This document shows, piece after piece, positions 1 to 9,421 of a DNA stretch of 64,000 nt. The notes below the pieces were generated by a model. It had not been told where the DNA came from and ran no database searches. It saw only the letters and a list, made by a program, of their open reading frames with translations. Positions within the stretch are counted from its first letter, which is position 1. Each line of letters opens with the position of its first letter. The stretch is from Sphingopyxis sp. LK2115. Its GTDB lineage: Bacteria > Pseudomonadota > Alphaproteobacteria > Sphingomonadales > Sphingomonadaceae. Location of the stretch: assembly GCF_014595975.1 (NCBI RefSeq), contig NZ_JABWGQ010000039.1, positions 62,001-126,000 on the forward strand. Direction: 5' to 3'. Both the position numbers and the translations under genes were made by a program.

Positions 1-1
1 C

Positions 2-865
2 ACCGCGATCGGCGAGGCCTATCTCGCGGCGGGGTCCGACATCGTATCGACCAACACCTTCAGCGCCAATCGCATCAGCCAGGCCGACTATGGCGCCGAG
101 GCGCTGGTCGCGGACATCAACCGTGAAAGCGCCCGACTGGCGCGCGAGGCCGCCGACAGATTTGCGGCGCTCGACGGCCGCCGTCGCTTCGTTGCCGGCG
201 CCGTGGGACCGACGAACAAGACGCTGTCGCTGTCGCCCGACGTCAACAATCCCGGCTTTCGCGAGATTGATTTCGACGAACTGAAGGACGTCTATCTGGA
301 ACAGGTGGTCGCGCTTGCCCAGGGCGGCGCCGATTTCATCCTGATCGAAACCATCTTTGACACGCTCAATGCCAAGGCCGGGATTGCCGCAACGTTCGAA
401 GCCGAAGCGAAGGTCGGGCGCGAACTGCCATTGATGATTTCGATGACGCTGACCGACCTCAGCGGCCGCAATCTGTCGGGGCATACGGTCGAGGCGTTCT
501 GGTATGCCGTCCGTCATGCAAAGCCGTTGACGATCGGCCTCAACTGTTCGTTCGGCGCGGCGCAACTGCGTCCGCATGTAAAGGTCTTGTCCGATCTGGC
601 CGATGCGCTGGTGATGGTTTATCCGAACGCGGGCCTTCCCAACGAACTCGGCCAATATGACGAGCTGCCCGAAACGACCGCGGGCCTGGTGCGCGAATGG
701 GCCGAACGCGGGCAGGTGAACATCCTTGGCGGCTGTTGCGGTTCGACGCCTGAGCATATTGCGGCGATGGCCAGGGCGATCGAAGGATTGGCGCCGCGAC
801 AGCTTCCCGACGTGCCGGTGCGCACACGCCTTGCGGGGCTGGAGCCATTCACGATGGCGGCGTGA
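2..865 (+). CDS. Homocysteine S-methyltransferase half of split methionine synthase (5' truncated)
   Basis: The reading frame is open from base 2 at the window edge, so the true start lies outside. The protein is the zinc-dependent homocysteine-binding module of cobalamin-dependent methionine synthase (MetH module 1), which activates homocysteine as a thiolate for methylation. The three expected zinc cysteines are visible: one in GLNCSFGA and a pair in the C-terminal [10 protein letters not shown] motif. The gene stops after this module. The remaining MetH modules are encoded by the next gene, 151 bp downstream on the same strand, so the two products must work together in methionine synthesis. 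A two-gene MetH is common in sphingomonads (family knowledge). Confidence 0.93.
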   Translation, partial: TAIGEAYLAAGSDIVSTNTFSANRISQADYGAEALVADINRESARLAREAADRFAALDGRRRFVAGAVGPTNKTLSLSPDVNNPGFREIDFDELKDVYLEQVVALAQGGADFILIETIFDTLNAKAGIAATFEAEAKVGRELPLMISMTLTDLSGRNLSGHTVEAFWYAVRHAKPLTIGLNCSFGAAQLRPHVKVLSDLADALVMVYPNAGLPNELGQYDELPETTAGLVREWAERGQVNILGGCCGSTPEHIAAMARAIEGLAPRQLPDVPVRTRLAGLEPFTMAA

Positions 866-870
866 TTTAG

Positions 871-1001
871 CCCCTCCCTTTAAGGGGAGGGGCGGTGAGA
901 CCTGGCCCGCGCCAACCGGGCCTTTGGTCGAGCGGGGCGGGGCCATCGGCCTTGCGCAACCTCGACAGCCCCATCCCAACCCCTCGCCGGAAATCGAGGG
1001 G
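871..1001. repeat. Intergenic palindromic element between the metH halves
   Basis: The gap between the two metH genes is made of inverted repeats. A hairpin CCCCTCCC/GGGAGGGG spans 871-892 and another, CCCCTCG/CGAGGGG, spans 980-1001. GC-rich sequence lies between them. No T-run follows either hairpin, so they may stabilise or attenuate the mRNA rather than end it. The element resembles mobile intergenic palindromes of sphingomonad genomes (inference). Confidence 0.5.
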
Positions 1002-1016
1002 CATCAGAAGAAGACG

Positions 1017-3638
1017 ATGACCGAAACCCTGTCCTCCTCCACCTTCGTCAACATCGGCGAACGCACCAATGTCACCGGTTCGGCCGCGTTCAAGCGGATG
1101 ATCCTGGCGGGCGATTATGCGGCAGCGGTCGAGGTCGCGCGCCAGCAGGTCGAAAATGGCGCGCAGGTCATCGACGTCAATATGGACGAAGGGCTGCTCG
1201 ACGCCGAACATGCGATGACGACCTTTCTGAAGCTCATCGCTGCCGAACCCGACATCGCGCGCGTGCCCGTCATGATCGACAGCTCGAAATGGGAGGTGAT
1301 CGAGGCCGGGCTCAAATGTGTCCCCGGCAAACCGATCGTCAATTCGATCAGCATGAAGGAAGGCGAGGCGCAATTCCTCGATCATGCAAGAAAGTGCATG
1401 GCCTATGGCGCCGCGGTCGTCGTCATGGCGTTCGACGAGGTCGGGCAGGCCGACACGAAAGAGCGCAAGGTCGAGATTTGCGAGCGCGCCTACAATCTGC
1501 TCATGACCATCGGTTTCCCGCCAGAGGATATCATCTTCGACCCCAATATCTTTGCGGTCGCGACGGGGATCGAGGAGCATGACAATTATGCCGTCGACTT
1601 CATCGAAGCGGTAAAGGAAATCCGCGTCCGCTGTCCGCACGCGCATTTTTCGGGCGGCCTGTCCAACCTGTCGTTCAGCTTTCGCGGCAACGAGACGGTG
1701 CGCCGCGCGATACACAGCGTCTTTCTCTATCACGCCATCCCGGCGGGACTCGACATGGCCATCGTCAATGCGGGGCAGCTTGACGTTTATGACACGATCG
1801 ACCCCGAATTGCGGAACGCCTGCGAGGATGTCATCCTCAATCGCAAGGTCGGGGGCGAGGCGGAAAGTCCCACCGAACGGCTGATCGCGCTCGCCGAACG
1901 CTATAAGGGCAAGGATGCCGCGCAGGAAAAGGCCGCCGAGGAATGGCGCGGCTGGCCGGTCGCCAAGCGCCTTGAACATGCGCTGGTCAAGGGCATCGAC
2001 GCCTATATCGTTGACGACACCGAAGAGATGCGCCTCGCGATGGACCGCCCGATCGAGGTGATCGAAGGGCCGCTGATGGACGGCATGAACGTCGTCGGCG
2101 ACCTGTTCGGGTCGGGCAAGATGTTCCTGCCGCAGGTCGTCAAATCGGCGCGCGTGATGAAAAAGGCGGTCGCGCATCTGCTTCCCTTTATCGAGGCGTC
2201 GAAGGAGCCGGGCGCGAAGGGCAAGGGCAAGGTCGTGATGGCGACCGTCAAGGGGGACGTCCACGACATCGGCAAGAATATTGTCGGCGTCGTGCTCCAG
2301 TGCAATGGGTTCGAGATCGTCGACCTGGGCGTAATGGTGCCGTGGACCAGGATATTGGAGGCGGCGAACGAAAATGACGCGGACATGATCGGCCTCAGCG
2401 GCCTGATCACCCCATCGCTCGACGAGATGGTGACGGTGGCCGAGGAAATGCAGCGCGCGGGGATGACGATGCCGCTGCTGATCGGCGGCGCGACGACGTC
2501 AAAGGTGCACACGGCGCTGCGCATCGACCCTGCCTATGAGGGGCCGGTGCTCCACGTCCTCGACGCCAGCCGCGCCGTCGGGGTTGCGACCGCGCTGGTC
2601 AGCGACACGGGCCGCGATGCCTATGTGAAGGGGTATAAGGACGATTATGCCCATCTTCGCGACGTGCGCGCGGGCAAGGGGCAGAGCGTGCTGCTCAGCA
2701 TCGAAGAGGCGCGCGCCAATTTTTACGACGCCTATCTCAGCGACAAGCCCGCGCCGCCATTGCAGCCCGGTCTCCACCGCTTCGACGACTGGCCGCTCGA
2801 TGATCTGCGCGACTATATCGACTGGACGCCCTTTTTCCGCGCGTGGGAACTGCACGGAACCTGGCCGTCGATCCTCGATGACGACGTGGTCGGCGAAACG
2901 GCGCAAGCGCTGAAGGCCGATGCCGACGCGATGCTCGACCGGATCATTGCGGAAAAATGGCTGACCGCGCGCGGCGTCTGCGCCTTTTGGCCGTGCGCGC
3001 GGCACGGCGACGATGTCGTCATCCACCTCGCCGAGGAGGAGCGCCATGTGACGCTCCCCTTCCTGCGCCAGCAGATAAAGAAGAGCCGCGACCGCGCCAA
3101 TATGTGCCTCGCCGATTTCATCGATCCGGCAGGCGACTGGATCGGCGGCTTTGCGGTCGGCATCCACGGGATCGAGCCGCATTCGGAACGCTTCCGCACC
3201 GACAAGGATGATTATTCGGACATTTTGCTCAAAGCGCTCGCCGACCGTTTCGCCGAAGCCTTTGCCGAGCGGCTGCACCAGCATGTCCGCACGACGCTGT
3301 GGGGCTATGCGCCGGGGGAGCAGCTGACCAACGAGGCGCTGATCAGGGAGGAATATCGCGGCATCCGTCCGGCACCGGGTTATCCGGCCTGTCCCGATCA
3401 TAGTCTGAAGCCGATCCTGTTCGATCTGCTGGGCGCGGGGGATAATGCCGGGCTGTCGCTGACCGAAAGCTTTGCGATGCTGCCGACCGCGGCGGTCAGC
3501 GGCTTTTATTTCGGCCATCCCGAAAGCCAGTATTTCGGCGTTGCGCGCATCGGGAGTGACCAGCTTGAGGATTATGCGCGGCGGCGCGGGGTCGACCTGG
3601 AAACCGCGAGGCGCTGGCTGCGGCCCAATCTGGATTGA
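1017..3638 (+). CDS. metH: Methionine synthase, pterin-, cobalamin- and SAM-binding modules
   Basis: This 873-residue protein carries MetH modules 2 to 4: the methyltetrahydrofolate-binding domain (from about residue 10, NIGERTN motif), the cobalamin cap and Rossmann domain with the B12 ligand motif DVHDIG near residue 413 followed by GLSGLI and GGATTS, and the C-terminal reactivation domain with the SAM-binding motif [10 protein letters not shown] near residue 783. It transfers the methyl group from methyltetrahydrofolate through cobalamin to homocysteine bound by the upstream protein. The ATG at 1017 opens directly on the conserved folate domain. The frame is open further upstream, but that part translates the intergenic palindromes and is unlikely to be coding. 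Confidence 0.96.
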   Translation: MTETLSSSTFVNIGERTNVTGSAAFKRMILAGDYAAAVEVARQQVENGAQVIDVNMDEGLLDAEHAMTTFLKLIAAEPDIARVPVMIDSSKWEVIEAGLKCVPGKPIVNSISMKEGEAQFLDHARKCMAYGAAVVVMAFDEVGQADTKERKVEICERAYNLLMTIGFPPEDIIFDPNIFAVATGIEEHDNYAVDFIEAVKEIRVRCPHAHFSGGLSNLSFSFRGNETVRRAIHSVFLYHAIPAGLDMAIVNAGQLDVYDTIDPELRNACEDVILNRKVGGEAESPTERLIALAERYKGKDAAQEKAAEEWRGWPVAKRLEHALVKGIDAYIVDDTEEMRLAMDRPIEVIEGPLMDGMNVVGDLFGSGKMFLPQVVKSARVMKKAVAHLLPFIEASKEPGAKGKGKVVMATVKGDVHDIGKNIVGVVLQCNGFEIVDLGVMVPWTRILEAANENDADMIGLSGLITPSLDEMVTVAEEMQRAGMTMPLLIGGATTSKVHTALRIDPAYEGPVLHVLDASRAVGVATALVSDTGRDAYVKGYKDDYAHLRDVRAGKGQSVLLSIEEARANFYDAYLSDKPAPPLQPGLHRFDDWPLDDLRDYIDWTPFFRAWELHGTWPSILDDDVVGETAQALKADADAMLDRIIAEKWLTARGVCAFWPCARHGDDVVIHLAEEERHVTLPFLRQQIKKSRDRANMCLADFIDPAGDWIGGFAVGIHGIEPHSERFRTDKDDYSDILLKALADRFAEAFAERLHQHVRTTLWGYAPGEQLTNEALIREEYRGIRPAPGYPACPDHSLKPILFDLLGAGDNAGLSLTESFAMLPTAAVSGFYFGHPESQYFGVARIGSDQLEDYARRRGVDLETARRWLRPNLD

Positions 3639-3654
3639 GGCAGCGACAGCGGCG

Positions 3655-3737
3655 CGCCCCTGCGAAGGCGGGGGCGATCACCGATCTGTGCCAGTTTGCG
3701 CGGGTCAGTGGTGTGTCCCCGCCTTCGCTGGGACACA
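3655..3737. repeat. Large imperfect palindrome, family A (copy 1)
   Basis: An exact 12-bp inverted repeat, GCGAAGGCGGGG at 3662-3673 and CCCCGCCTTCGC at 3717-3728, brackets a shorter internal region. A second hairpin, TGTGTCCC/GGGACACA, covers 3712-3737. A related element with the same arms lies at 56081-56149, so this is a dispersed REP-like repeat rather than a gene-specific site. Confidence 0.6.
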
Positions 3738-3840
3738 CGGGTGTAATGATTGCGCAACCATCCGTCCGAAAGCGAGACACGCCCACGGTTAACCAGCTTC
3801 GCGAACGACCGCCGGGCCAAAACAGGCTATAGGCGTGCCC

Positions 3841-4800
3841 ATGCTCAAGTCGCTTCTTCATCGGCCTTTGCTGCCGCTGCTCGCCCTGCCGCTGCTCGTT
3901 GCGCCCGCGCCGCTGCCCGCACAGACCGGCGGCGCGCCCTATCAGATCGACGGCCGCGGCTTTACGCGGTTGCAGGATGCGGTCGATGCGATCGGCGAGG
4001 GCGAGGGCGAGGGAATCATCCGCATCGCGCCCGGTTATCACCGCGACTGCGCCGTCCAGACCGCGGGGCGGATCGCCTTCGTCGCCGCCGAACCCGGCCG
4101 CGCGATCTTTGACGGGGTGACGTGCGAGGGCAAGGCGGCGCTGGTGCTGCGCGGCGCTGGCGCACGCGTCGACGGCCTGGTGTTCCAGAATATGCGCGTG
4201 CCCGATGGCAATGGCGCGGGCATTCGGCTGGAAACGGGCGACCTCGATGTGGTGAACGCCATGTTCCGCAACAGCGAACAGGGCATATTGACGGCGGACG
4301 ACCCGGATGCCGCGCTGACCATCGACCGTTCGACCTTTTCGCGGCTTGGCCGCTGCGACCGCGGTTTAAGCTGTGCGCACAGCGTCTACACCGGCATCTA
4401 TGGCCGCGTGACGGTCACGCGCACGCGTTTTGAAAAGGGCAGCGGCGGCCATTATCTGAAAACGCGCGCGATCGCGGTCGATGTAAGCGACAACAGCTTC
4501 GACGATACGCAGGGCACAGGCACCAACTATATGATCGACCTGCCGTCGGGGTCGGTGGGGCGGATCGCAAATAATCTGTTCGTGCAGGGGCGCGACAAGG
4601 AAAATTATTCGGCCTTCATCGCCGTTGCCGCAGAAGAACGAAAGAATCCCTCACGCGGGCTTGTCATCGAAGCCAATCGGGCGAGCCTGCCCGCGGGAAT
4701 GGGCCGCCGATCGGTATTTGTCGCCGACTGGAGCGGCGAGGCGCTGGCGATCGGCGCGAACGAGCTGGGCGCGGGGCTGATGCGGTTCGAGAAACGATAG
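3841..4800 (+). CDS. Secreted right-handed beta-helix protein
   Basis: The 319-residue protein begins with a typical signal peptide: a basic start, then a Leu/Pro/Ala-rich core ending near PAPLPAQ. The body has the repeating pattern of short beta strands with small turns seen in pectate-lyase-like right-handed beta helices, for example LDVVNAMFRNSEQGI and VDVSDNSFDDTQG, and closes with IANNLFVQG. Such proteins usually bind or cleave polysaccharide, but no catalytic motif is obvious, so the substrate is unknown. An in-frame GTG at 3835 is an alternative start; the ATG at 3841 was preferred. The gene stands alone, convergent with the YbjN gene. Confidence 0.75.
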   Translation: MLKSLLHRPLLPLLALPLLVAPAPLPAQTGGAPYQIDGRGFTRLQDAVDAIGEGEGEGIIRIAPGYHRDCAVQTAGRIAFVAAEPGRAIFDGVTCEGKAALVLRGAGARVDGLVFQNMRVPDGNGAGIRLETGDLDVVNAMFRNSEQGILTADDPDAALTIDRSTFSRLGRCDRGLSCAHSVYTGIYGRVTVTRTRFEKGSGGHYLKTRAIAVDVSDNSFDDTQGTGTNYMIDLPSGSVGRIANNLFVQGRDKENYSAFIAVAAEERKNPSRGLVIEANRASLPAGMGRRSVFVADWSGEALAIGANELGAGLMRFEKR

Positions 4801-4817
4801 CCGACGCTGCCAACCTG

Positions 4818-4856
4818 CTCGTGTCGGGCGAAGTCGAGATCCCGATCGTTCGGGCT
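4818..4856. repeat. Dispersed element, family B (CTCGTGTCGGGCGAAGTCGAGAT type)
   Basis: This intergenic stretch matches the core of elements at 47989-48040 and 57481-57516, with a weaker half copy near 11968-11995. It lies between the convergent beta-helix and YbjN genes and may act as a mutual transcription stop. Confidence 0.45.
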
Positions 4857-4908
4857 GGAGGTTGCGGGGCATTCGCCGTCGCTTGATGCGAACGGAAACC
4901 GAGGCGGA

Positions 4909-5415
4909 CTATGCCTCGCCGCGCGTTTCGATCAGCGACGCCGCCAGCGCCTCGGCGGGGGTCTTGCCACCCCACAGCACGAACTGGAACACCGGATAAA
5001 AGCGCTCGCATTCGTCGATCGCGCTTTCGACGAGCGTTTCGGTGAGGTCGAGCGGCAGCGTGCCGTCGGCGCCGAGCAGCATTCCGTGGCGATAAAGGAT
5101 CGTGCCGCTGTTCGACCACAGCTCGAAATGGCCGAGCCATAGCTGCTCGTTGATCATCGCCAGCGCCTCGTGGGCGACGGCGCGCTTGTCCTCGACAACG
5201 CGGATGTCGGGAAAGGCGAGGAGCTGGACCACGCCATCGTCGGCGCGCCAAACCGCGCGCAGTTCATAGGTCGTCCAGCTGCCCTGCGCGGTCGCGACAA
5301 TCTCGTCCTCGCTGACCATCTCGTGCGGCCAGTCGTGCGCCGCGAAATAAGAGGCGAGCATGTCCATCGGTGCCGCGTCCTGGCCGTCGTCGTCTTCGTA
5401 GATATCGTCACTCAT
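4909..5415 (-). CDS. YbjN domain-containing protein
   Basis: This acidic cytoplasmic protein of 168 residues matches the YbjN family throughout: a short acidic N-terminus, then a compact alpha/beta domain with the conserved sequence types WTTYELRAVWR, LLAFPDIRV and FELWSNSGTILYRHGM. YbjN proteins resemble the secretion-chaperone fold and have been tied to stress and motility regulation in Escherichia coli, but their biochemical role is unclear. It is the last gene of a leftward run behind ubiK, separated from it by 141 bp that contain a hairpin, so it may have its own promoter. Confidence 0.85.
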   Translation of the reverse strand: MSDDIYEDDDGQDAAPMDMLASYFAAHDWPHEMVSEDEIVATAQGSWTTYELRAVWRADDGVVQLLAFPDIRVVEDKRAVAHEALAMINEQLWLGHFELWSNSGTILYRHGMLLGADGTLPLDLTETLVESAIDECERFYPVFQFVLWGGKTPAEALAASLIETRGEA

Positions 5416-5527
5416 GGGCGCGCTTTAGCGAGAGTTTGGTCCGGTGGCGAGTCATCGACGCAAAACGTCGCCGCCGCAAAGGCGCGGCGGTCAGCAGGCT
5501 TGTCCTGCGTCGCCGAGTCAACCGACA

Positions 5528-5553
5528 GTCGCCCCTCCTTCGCGGGGGGCGAC
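5528..5553 (-). terminator. Hairpin after ubiK
   Basis: An 8-bp stem GTCGCCCC/GGGGCGAC lies 3 bases beyond the ubiK stop. No T-run follows on the minus strand, so it is at best a weak terminator or an mRNA 3' end stabiliser. Confidence 0.35.
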
Positions 5554-5556
5554 GCC

Positions 5557-5877
5557 TTACTTTGCCTTGGGCGCGGCCTTGGCCTTGGTCGCTGCCGCTG
5601 GCTTTCCCGCCGTCGACTTTGCCGTCGCAGCCGGCTTTGCCGCGGCTTCCAGCTTGTCGAGCCGGGCTTTCAGCGCTTCGGCTTCGGCGCGCGCGGTCGC
5701 CGCCATCTGCTTTACCGCCTCGAACTCTTCGCGGCCGACGAAATCCATGCGCCCGACAAACTCCCTGGCGCGCTCGCGCATCGCGGCCTCGGCCTCGCGC
5801 CCGGCGCCCGCCACCGTTCCGGCAATGCCGTTCACCATCTTCGCGAGGTCGTCGAAAAAGCGGTTTTCGCTCTGCAT
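5557..5877 (-). CDS. ubiK: Ubiquinone biosynthesis accessory factor UbiK
   Basis: This 106-residue protein has the BMFP/UbiK architecture: an amphipathic N-terminal helix (FFDDLAKMVNGIAG), the conserved VGREEFEAVKQMA segment and a coiled coil (residues about 55-80), then a low-complexity Ala/Lys/Pro tail. In enterobacteria UbiK helps the UbiJ lipid carrier and is needed for aerobic ubiquinone synthesis; it is a small trimeric membrane-associated coiled-coil protein. The Ala/Lys tail is typical of sphingomonad versions. It starts 36 bp after the tspO stop and is probably cotranscribed with it. Confidence 0.85.
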   Translation of the reverse strand: MQSENRFFDDLAKMVNGIAGTVAGAGREAEAAMRERAREFVGRMDFVGREEFEAVKQMAATARAEAEALKARLDKLEAAAKPAATAKSTAGKPAAATKAKAAPKAK

Positions 5878-5913
5878 GTCTGATATTCCTTCGTCGGGGA
5901 CAGCCCCTTGCCT

Positions 5914-6465
5914 TCAACCTATCTGGGTGCTGGCGGCGGCGGGGACAAGGGTTTCGGCGTCAGGATTGCGCTGGTCGATCTGGAAATTGAGGATCGCGGC
6001 AAAGCCGAGCCAGACCATATAGGGAACGAGCAGCCACGCTGCGGCCTTGCGGATCGGTGCAAAGGCAAAGGCGGTCGCGATCGTCACCATCAGGATGAAG
6101 ATGATGAGGTAGAGCGCCTTCGTTACTTCATGCTGACCGAAGAAGAGCGGCGACCAGGCGAAATTGGCGATCAGCTGCACGAAGAAGAGCAACAGCGCGA
6201 AACCGCGCCCTTTTGCGCCGCGCGCGTGCAGGATCATCGCGAGCGAAAGGCCGAGCAGGATGTAAAGGATCGGCCAGACGACCGCAAACACCCAGCCCGG
6301 CGGCGTGATCGCGGGCAGGTCGAGCGCCGCGAACCAGCGATTGTCATAGCCGCTGTTCGAAAGGACGCCCATCAGGCTGCCGATCAGGACGATGGCGGGC
6401 ACGGTGACGAGCGCCCAGCGGAGGTAGGACATGCGAAGCTGGCCCGGAGTTGCGATTTCGGTCAT
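5914..6465 (-). CDS. TspO/MBR family membrane protein
   Basis: The protein has five predicted membrane helices and the Trp/Pro-rich signatures of the TspO (peripheral benzodiazepine receptor) family: PAITPPGWVFAVVWPILYIL and FAWSPLFFGQH, with AAWLLVPYMVWLGFA near the end. TspO binds porphyrins and, in photosynthetic alphaproteobacteria, modulates tetrapyrrole-dependent gene expression. The start at 6465 (MTEIATPG) fits the family better, but an in-frame start at 6483 adds six residues and cannot be excluded. It lies about 60 bp downstream of tlyA on the same strand. Confidence 0.9.
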   Translation of the reverse strand: MTEIATPGQLRMSYLRWALVTVPAIVLIGSLMGVLSNSGYDNRWFAALDLPAITPPGWVFAVVWPILYILLGLSLAMILHARGAKGRGFALLLFFVQLIANFAWSPLFFGQHEVTKALYLIIFILMVTIATAFAFAPIRKAAAWLLVPYMVWLGFAAILNFQIDQRNPDAETLVPAAASTQIG

Positions 6466-6526
6466 GTCGGCATTATCCCCCACCCGCGAATCCGTTGCAT
6501 TTGTGTCGCGATCGTGCGGGGCATCG

Positions 6527-7267
6527 TCAAGTCGTTCGCCTGGTCGCCGCGATCAGAAACTCGACATTGCCTTCAGGTCCGGTGATCGGGCTTTCGACAA
6601 GGTCGGCGACGGCCCAGCCTTCGCCGGTCAACCAGTCCTGCACTTCGGCGCAGATGCGTGCATGGACGGCCGCGTCGCGCACAACGCCCTTCTTTCCGAT
6701 CTCGTGGCGCGCGGCCTCGAACTGCGGCTTGATCAGCGCGACGAGACGCGCGCCGGGCCGCGCGAAAGACATCGGCACCGGCAGCACTTTCGCCAGCGCG
6801 ATGAAGCTCGCGTCACAGACGATCAGGTCAACGGGTTCGGGGATATGGTCGGCGGTCAGGATACGCGCGCTCGTCTGTTCGTGGACGATCACGCGATCAT
6901 CCTGTCGCAGTTTCCACGCAAGCTGGTTGGTCCCCGAATCGACAGCGTAAACCCGCGCAGCGCCGCGGCTCAGCAGCACGTCGGTGAAGCCGCCGGTCGA
7001 TGAACCGACGTCGATCGCGACTGTGCCGCCCACGTCCCAACCCAGATGGGTGAGCGCGTGGTCGAGCTTGATCCCGCCGCGCGAAACCCAGGGATGGTCG
7101 CGGCCCTTGACGCTGATTTCGGCATCTTCGGCGATCTGCTGACCTGCCTTGTCGATCTTGCGGTCGCCAACAAAGGCGAGGCCCGCGAGGATCAGCGCCT
7201 GCGCGCGCGTCCGGCTTTCGGCCAGGCCGCGGTCGACGAGCAGCTGATCGGCGCGCTGCTTGGCCAT
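6527..7267 (-). CDS. tlyA: TlyA family rRNA (cytidine-2'-O)-methyltransferase
   Basis: The 246-residue protein has an N-terminal S4 RNA-binding domain (RADQLLVDRGLAESRTRAQ, residues about 3-60), then an FtsJ-type SAM-dependent methyltransferase domain with the glycine-rich motif DVGSSTGGFTDVLL near residue 85 and the catalytic lysine region ALIKPQFE. TlyA enzymes methylate ribosomal RNA cytidines and were first named as haemolysins, a label that is likely misleading here. The ATG shares one base with the dsbD stop (TGATG), which implies translational coupling. Confidence 0.92.
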   Translation of the reverse strand: MAKQRADQLLVDRGLAESRTRAQALILAGLAFVGDRKIDKAGQQIAEDAEISVKGRDHPWVSRGGIKLDHALTHLGWDVGGTVAIDVGSSTGGFTDVLLSRGAARVYAVDSGTNQLAWKLRQDDRVIVHEQTSARILTADHIPEPVDLIVCDASFIALAKVLPVPMSFARPGARLVALIKPQFEAARHEIGKKGVVRDAAVHARICAEVQDWLTGEGWAVADLVESPITGPEGNVEFLIAATRRTT

Positions 7268-9330
7268 CAGCGTTTTGCCTGGTCGACGAGCATCCCCGGT
7301 GTCAGGATTTGCGGCAAAATCACGGGTTTGTCCGCACCGGGCGCATACCAGAGGTAAAGCGGCACGCTGTTGCGGCCATGTTCGGCAAGCGTGCGCGTGA
7401 TCACGGGATCGCCGTTCGTCCAGTCACCGACCAGGGTGACGACGCCGGCTTTGTCGAACGCCGCCTGCACCGCTTCGCGATTGATCACGCCCGCCTCGTT
7501 CGCCTTGCACGACAGGCACCAGTCGGCGGTGAAATAGACGAAGACGGGCTTGCCCGCGGCGCGCGCCCTGGCGAGCGCATCGGGCGAGAAGGTCGTGCCG
7601 GCGCCCGCGGCGGTCCGTTCGGCCTTCGCCACTTCGGCGACGGTCGCGCCAAGGCTGACGGTGAAGAGAAGGCCGGAAACGATCAGGAGCCATGATCGCC
7701 GGTCGCCGCGCTGGACCGCGCCATAATGGATGAGCAGCACGAACGCCATGGCGACGGCGATGGCGGGCCACACAAGCTGCGCGCCGCTACCGAGCTGGCG
7801 CCACAAAAGCCAGGTCAGCGCGAGTGTCGTCAGCCCCATCGGCAGCGCCATCCAGCGCCGAAACCTGTTCATCCACGGCCCCGGTTTCGGCAACCGGTTG
7901 CGGAGCGCGGGGACAAGGCCGATCGCAAGGAACGGCAGGGCAAGCCCCAGCCCCAGGCCGCCGAAGATGGGCAGCGCCGCCCAGGCGGGCAGCGCCAGCG
8001 TCGCGCCGAGCGCCGCGCCGAGCAGTGGCCCGCTGCACGGCGTCGCGACGAAGGCGGCGAGCGCGCCGGTCCAGAAGCCGCCCGTCGCGCCGCCGCGATC
8101 CGCGAGCGCCTGTCCACCGCCGAACGAGGGTAATTCATAGAATCCCAGCAGGTTGAGCGTAATCGCGAGCGCAAGGATCAGCAGCGCGAGCACGCTCACC
8201 GGATGCTGGAGCTGGAACGCCCAGCCGACCTGCTCGCCCGCCGCGCGCAATGCGAGCAAAGCGCCACCAAGCAGCAGGGCGGTGATCACGGCGCCCGCGG
8301 TATAGGCCAGCGCCTCGACCCTGGCCGTTTGCACCGCGCCGCCCGACCGCGCGAGGCTCAGCGCCTTCAGGCTCAGGATCGGAAAGACGCAGGGCATCAG
8401 GTTGAGGATCAGCCCGCCCACAATCGCGCCGCCAAGCGCGGTCCAGAACAGGCGCATGTCGATGCCCGCCGTCCCCGCCGTCATGGGTTCGCCCGCCGCC
8501 GCCACCGTGCCTGGCGCAAGCGTCAGCGAAAGACCGCGCCCGTCGCCGGTCCTCAGCAGCGCCGCCACCGGCCCCTCGCGCGTCCCCTTGGCGCGCGCCT
8601 CGACGATGATGCGATCGCCATTGCGGCTGATGCGCTGCGGCGCGGCATAGTCGATCACATCCGGCGTCTCGACGAACAGGTGCGGCTTGTCGATCGCCAC
8701 GCTGGCGGGAAGGGGGATGGCGAAACGGACATTGTCGCCGCGCCGTTCCCAGCTGCCCTGCCGGTCGAGCGGCTGGGGCAACAGCGCCCGCCACGAATCG
8801 AAGCGCGCGCGCGTCCCGGCGGGGATCCTTCCGTCGCCCGCTTTCAGACTGACGGAGATCACCGCCTTTTCGGGGACGCACACCTTGTCGGTGCAGGCGA
8901 GCCAGTTGGCGACCCCCGACAGGGTCAGATCGGTTCCCGGCGCGACCGAGCGGTCGACGCTGAGTTCGGCGAGCAAGGCATAGGGATGTTCATAGACATG
9001 GTTCATCATGCCAAAGAGGATCAGCGCGTCGGGGACCGGATAACGAAAGGGCGCGACGCGCACGCCATCGGGCAGATTCCAGTCGACCGTCAGCCCGAAG
9101 CCCGCGTCGCCGCCATTGACCCAATAGCCGTGCCACGGCTTTTCGGGGGCCATCGTCAGCGCAAGCGTCGTCGTGCCGCCGGGCGCGGGCGCCGCCGATT
9201 CGGCGACCAGCCGGGGCGTGATGTGCGTCGCCTGCGCGTGCGCGGGACCGGCGGCCAGCCCCAGCGCGGCAAGCAAGGCGGCCAGCGCCCATCCGATGCG
9301 TGTCACAAAAGCCTCACTCGCCAATTTCAT
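7267..9330 (-). CDS. dsbD: DsbD-type thiol:disulfide interchange protein
   Basis: This 687-residue protein has all three DsbD parts. A signal peptide is followed by a periplasmic N-terminal domain whose redox pair is in the CTDKVC motif near residue 150. Next is an eight-helix membrane domain with one cysteine each in PCVFP (near 313) and PCSGP (near 430). The C-terminal thioredoxin domain has the CLSC active site near residue 606. It passes electrons from cytoplasmic thioredoxin to periplasmic substrates; trxA and trxB are elsewhere in this window. The ATG at 9330 sits directly at the signal peptide; an extension to 9495 would overlap the divergent phosphatase gene. Confidence 0.93.
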   Translation of the reverse strand: MKLASEAFVTRIGWALAALLAALGLAAGPAHAQATHITPRLVAESAAPAPGGTTTLALTMAPEKPWHGYWVNGGDAGFGLTVDWNLPDGVRVAPFRYPVPDALILFGMMNHVYEHPYALLAELSVDRSVAPGTDLTLSGVANWLACTDKVCVPEKAVISVSLKAGDGRIPAGTRARFDSWRALLPQPLDRQGSWERRGDNVRFAIPLPASVAIDKPHLFVETPDVIDYAAPQRISRNGDRIIVEARAKGTREGPVAALLRTGDGRGLSLTLAPGTVAAAGEPMTAGTAGIDMRLFWTALGGAIVGGLILNLMPCVFPILSLKALSLARSGGAVQTARVEALAYTAGAVITALLLGGALLALRAAGEQVGWAFQLQHPVSVLALLILALAITLNLLGFYELPSFGGGQALADRGGATGGFWTGALAAFVATPCSGPLLGAALGATLALPAWAALPIFGGLGLGLALPFLAIGLVPALRNRLPKPGPWMNRFRRWMALPMGLTTLALTWLLWRQLGSGAQLVWPAIAVAMAFVLLIHYGAVQRGDRRSWLLIVSGLLFTVSLGATVAEVAKAERTAAGAGTTFSPDALARARAAGKPVFVYFTADWCLSCKANEAGVINREAVQAAFDKAGVVTLVGDWTNGDPVITRTLAEHGRNSVPLYLWYAPGADKPVILPQILTPGMLVDQAKR

Positions 9331-9421
9331 GCTCCGTCCGCGGTCGTTCGCTTTCCGAAGGCTTGCCATATAGGCGGCTTTCGTCGAGAGGACAGCCCGC
9401 GCTGACACCCACCCGACGGAG

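Noticed and set aside
867..2264. Long minus-strand frame opposite the metH second half
   Set aside because: MetH motifs on the plus strand are unambiguous; the opposite frame is rich in Arg, Asp and His with no motif.
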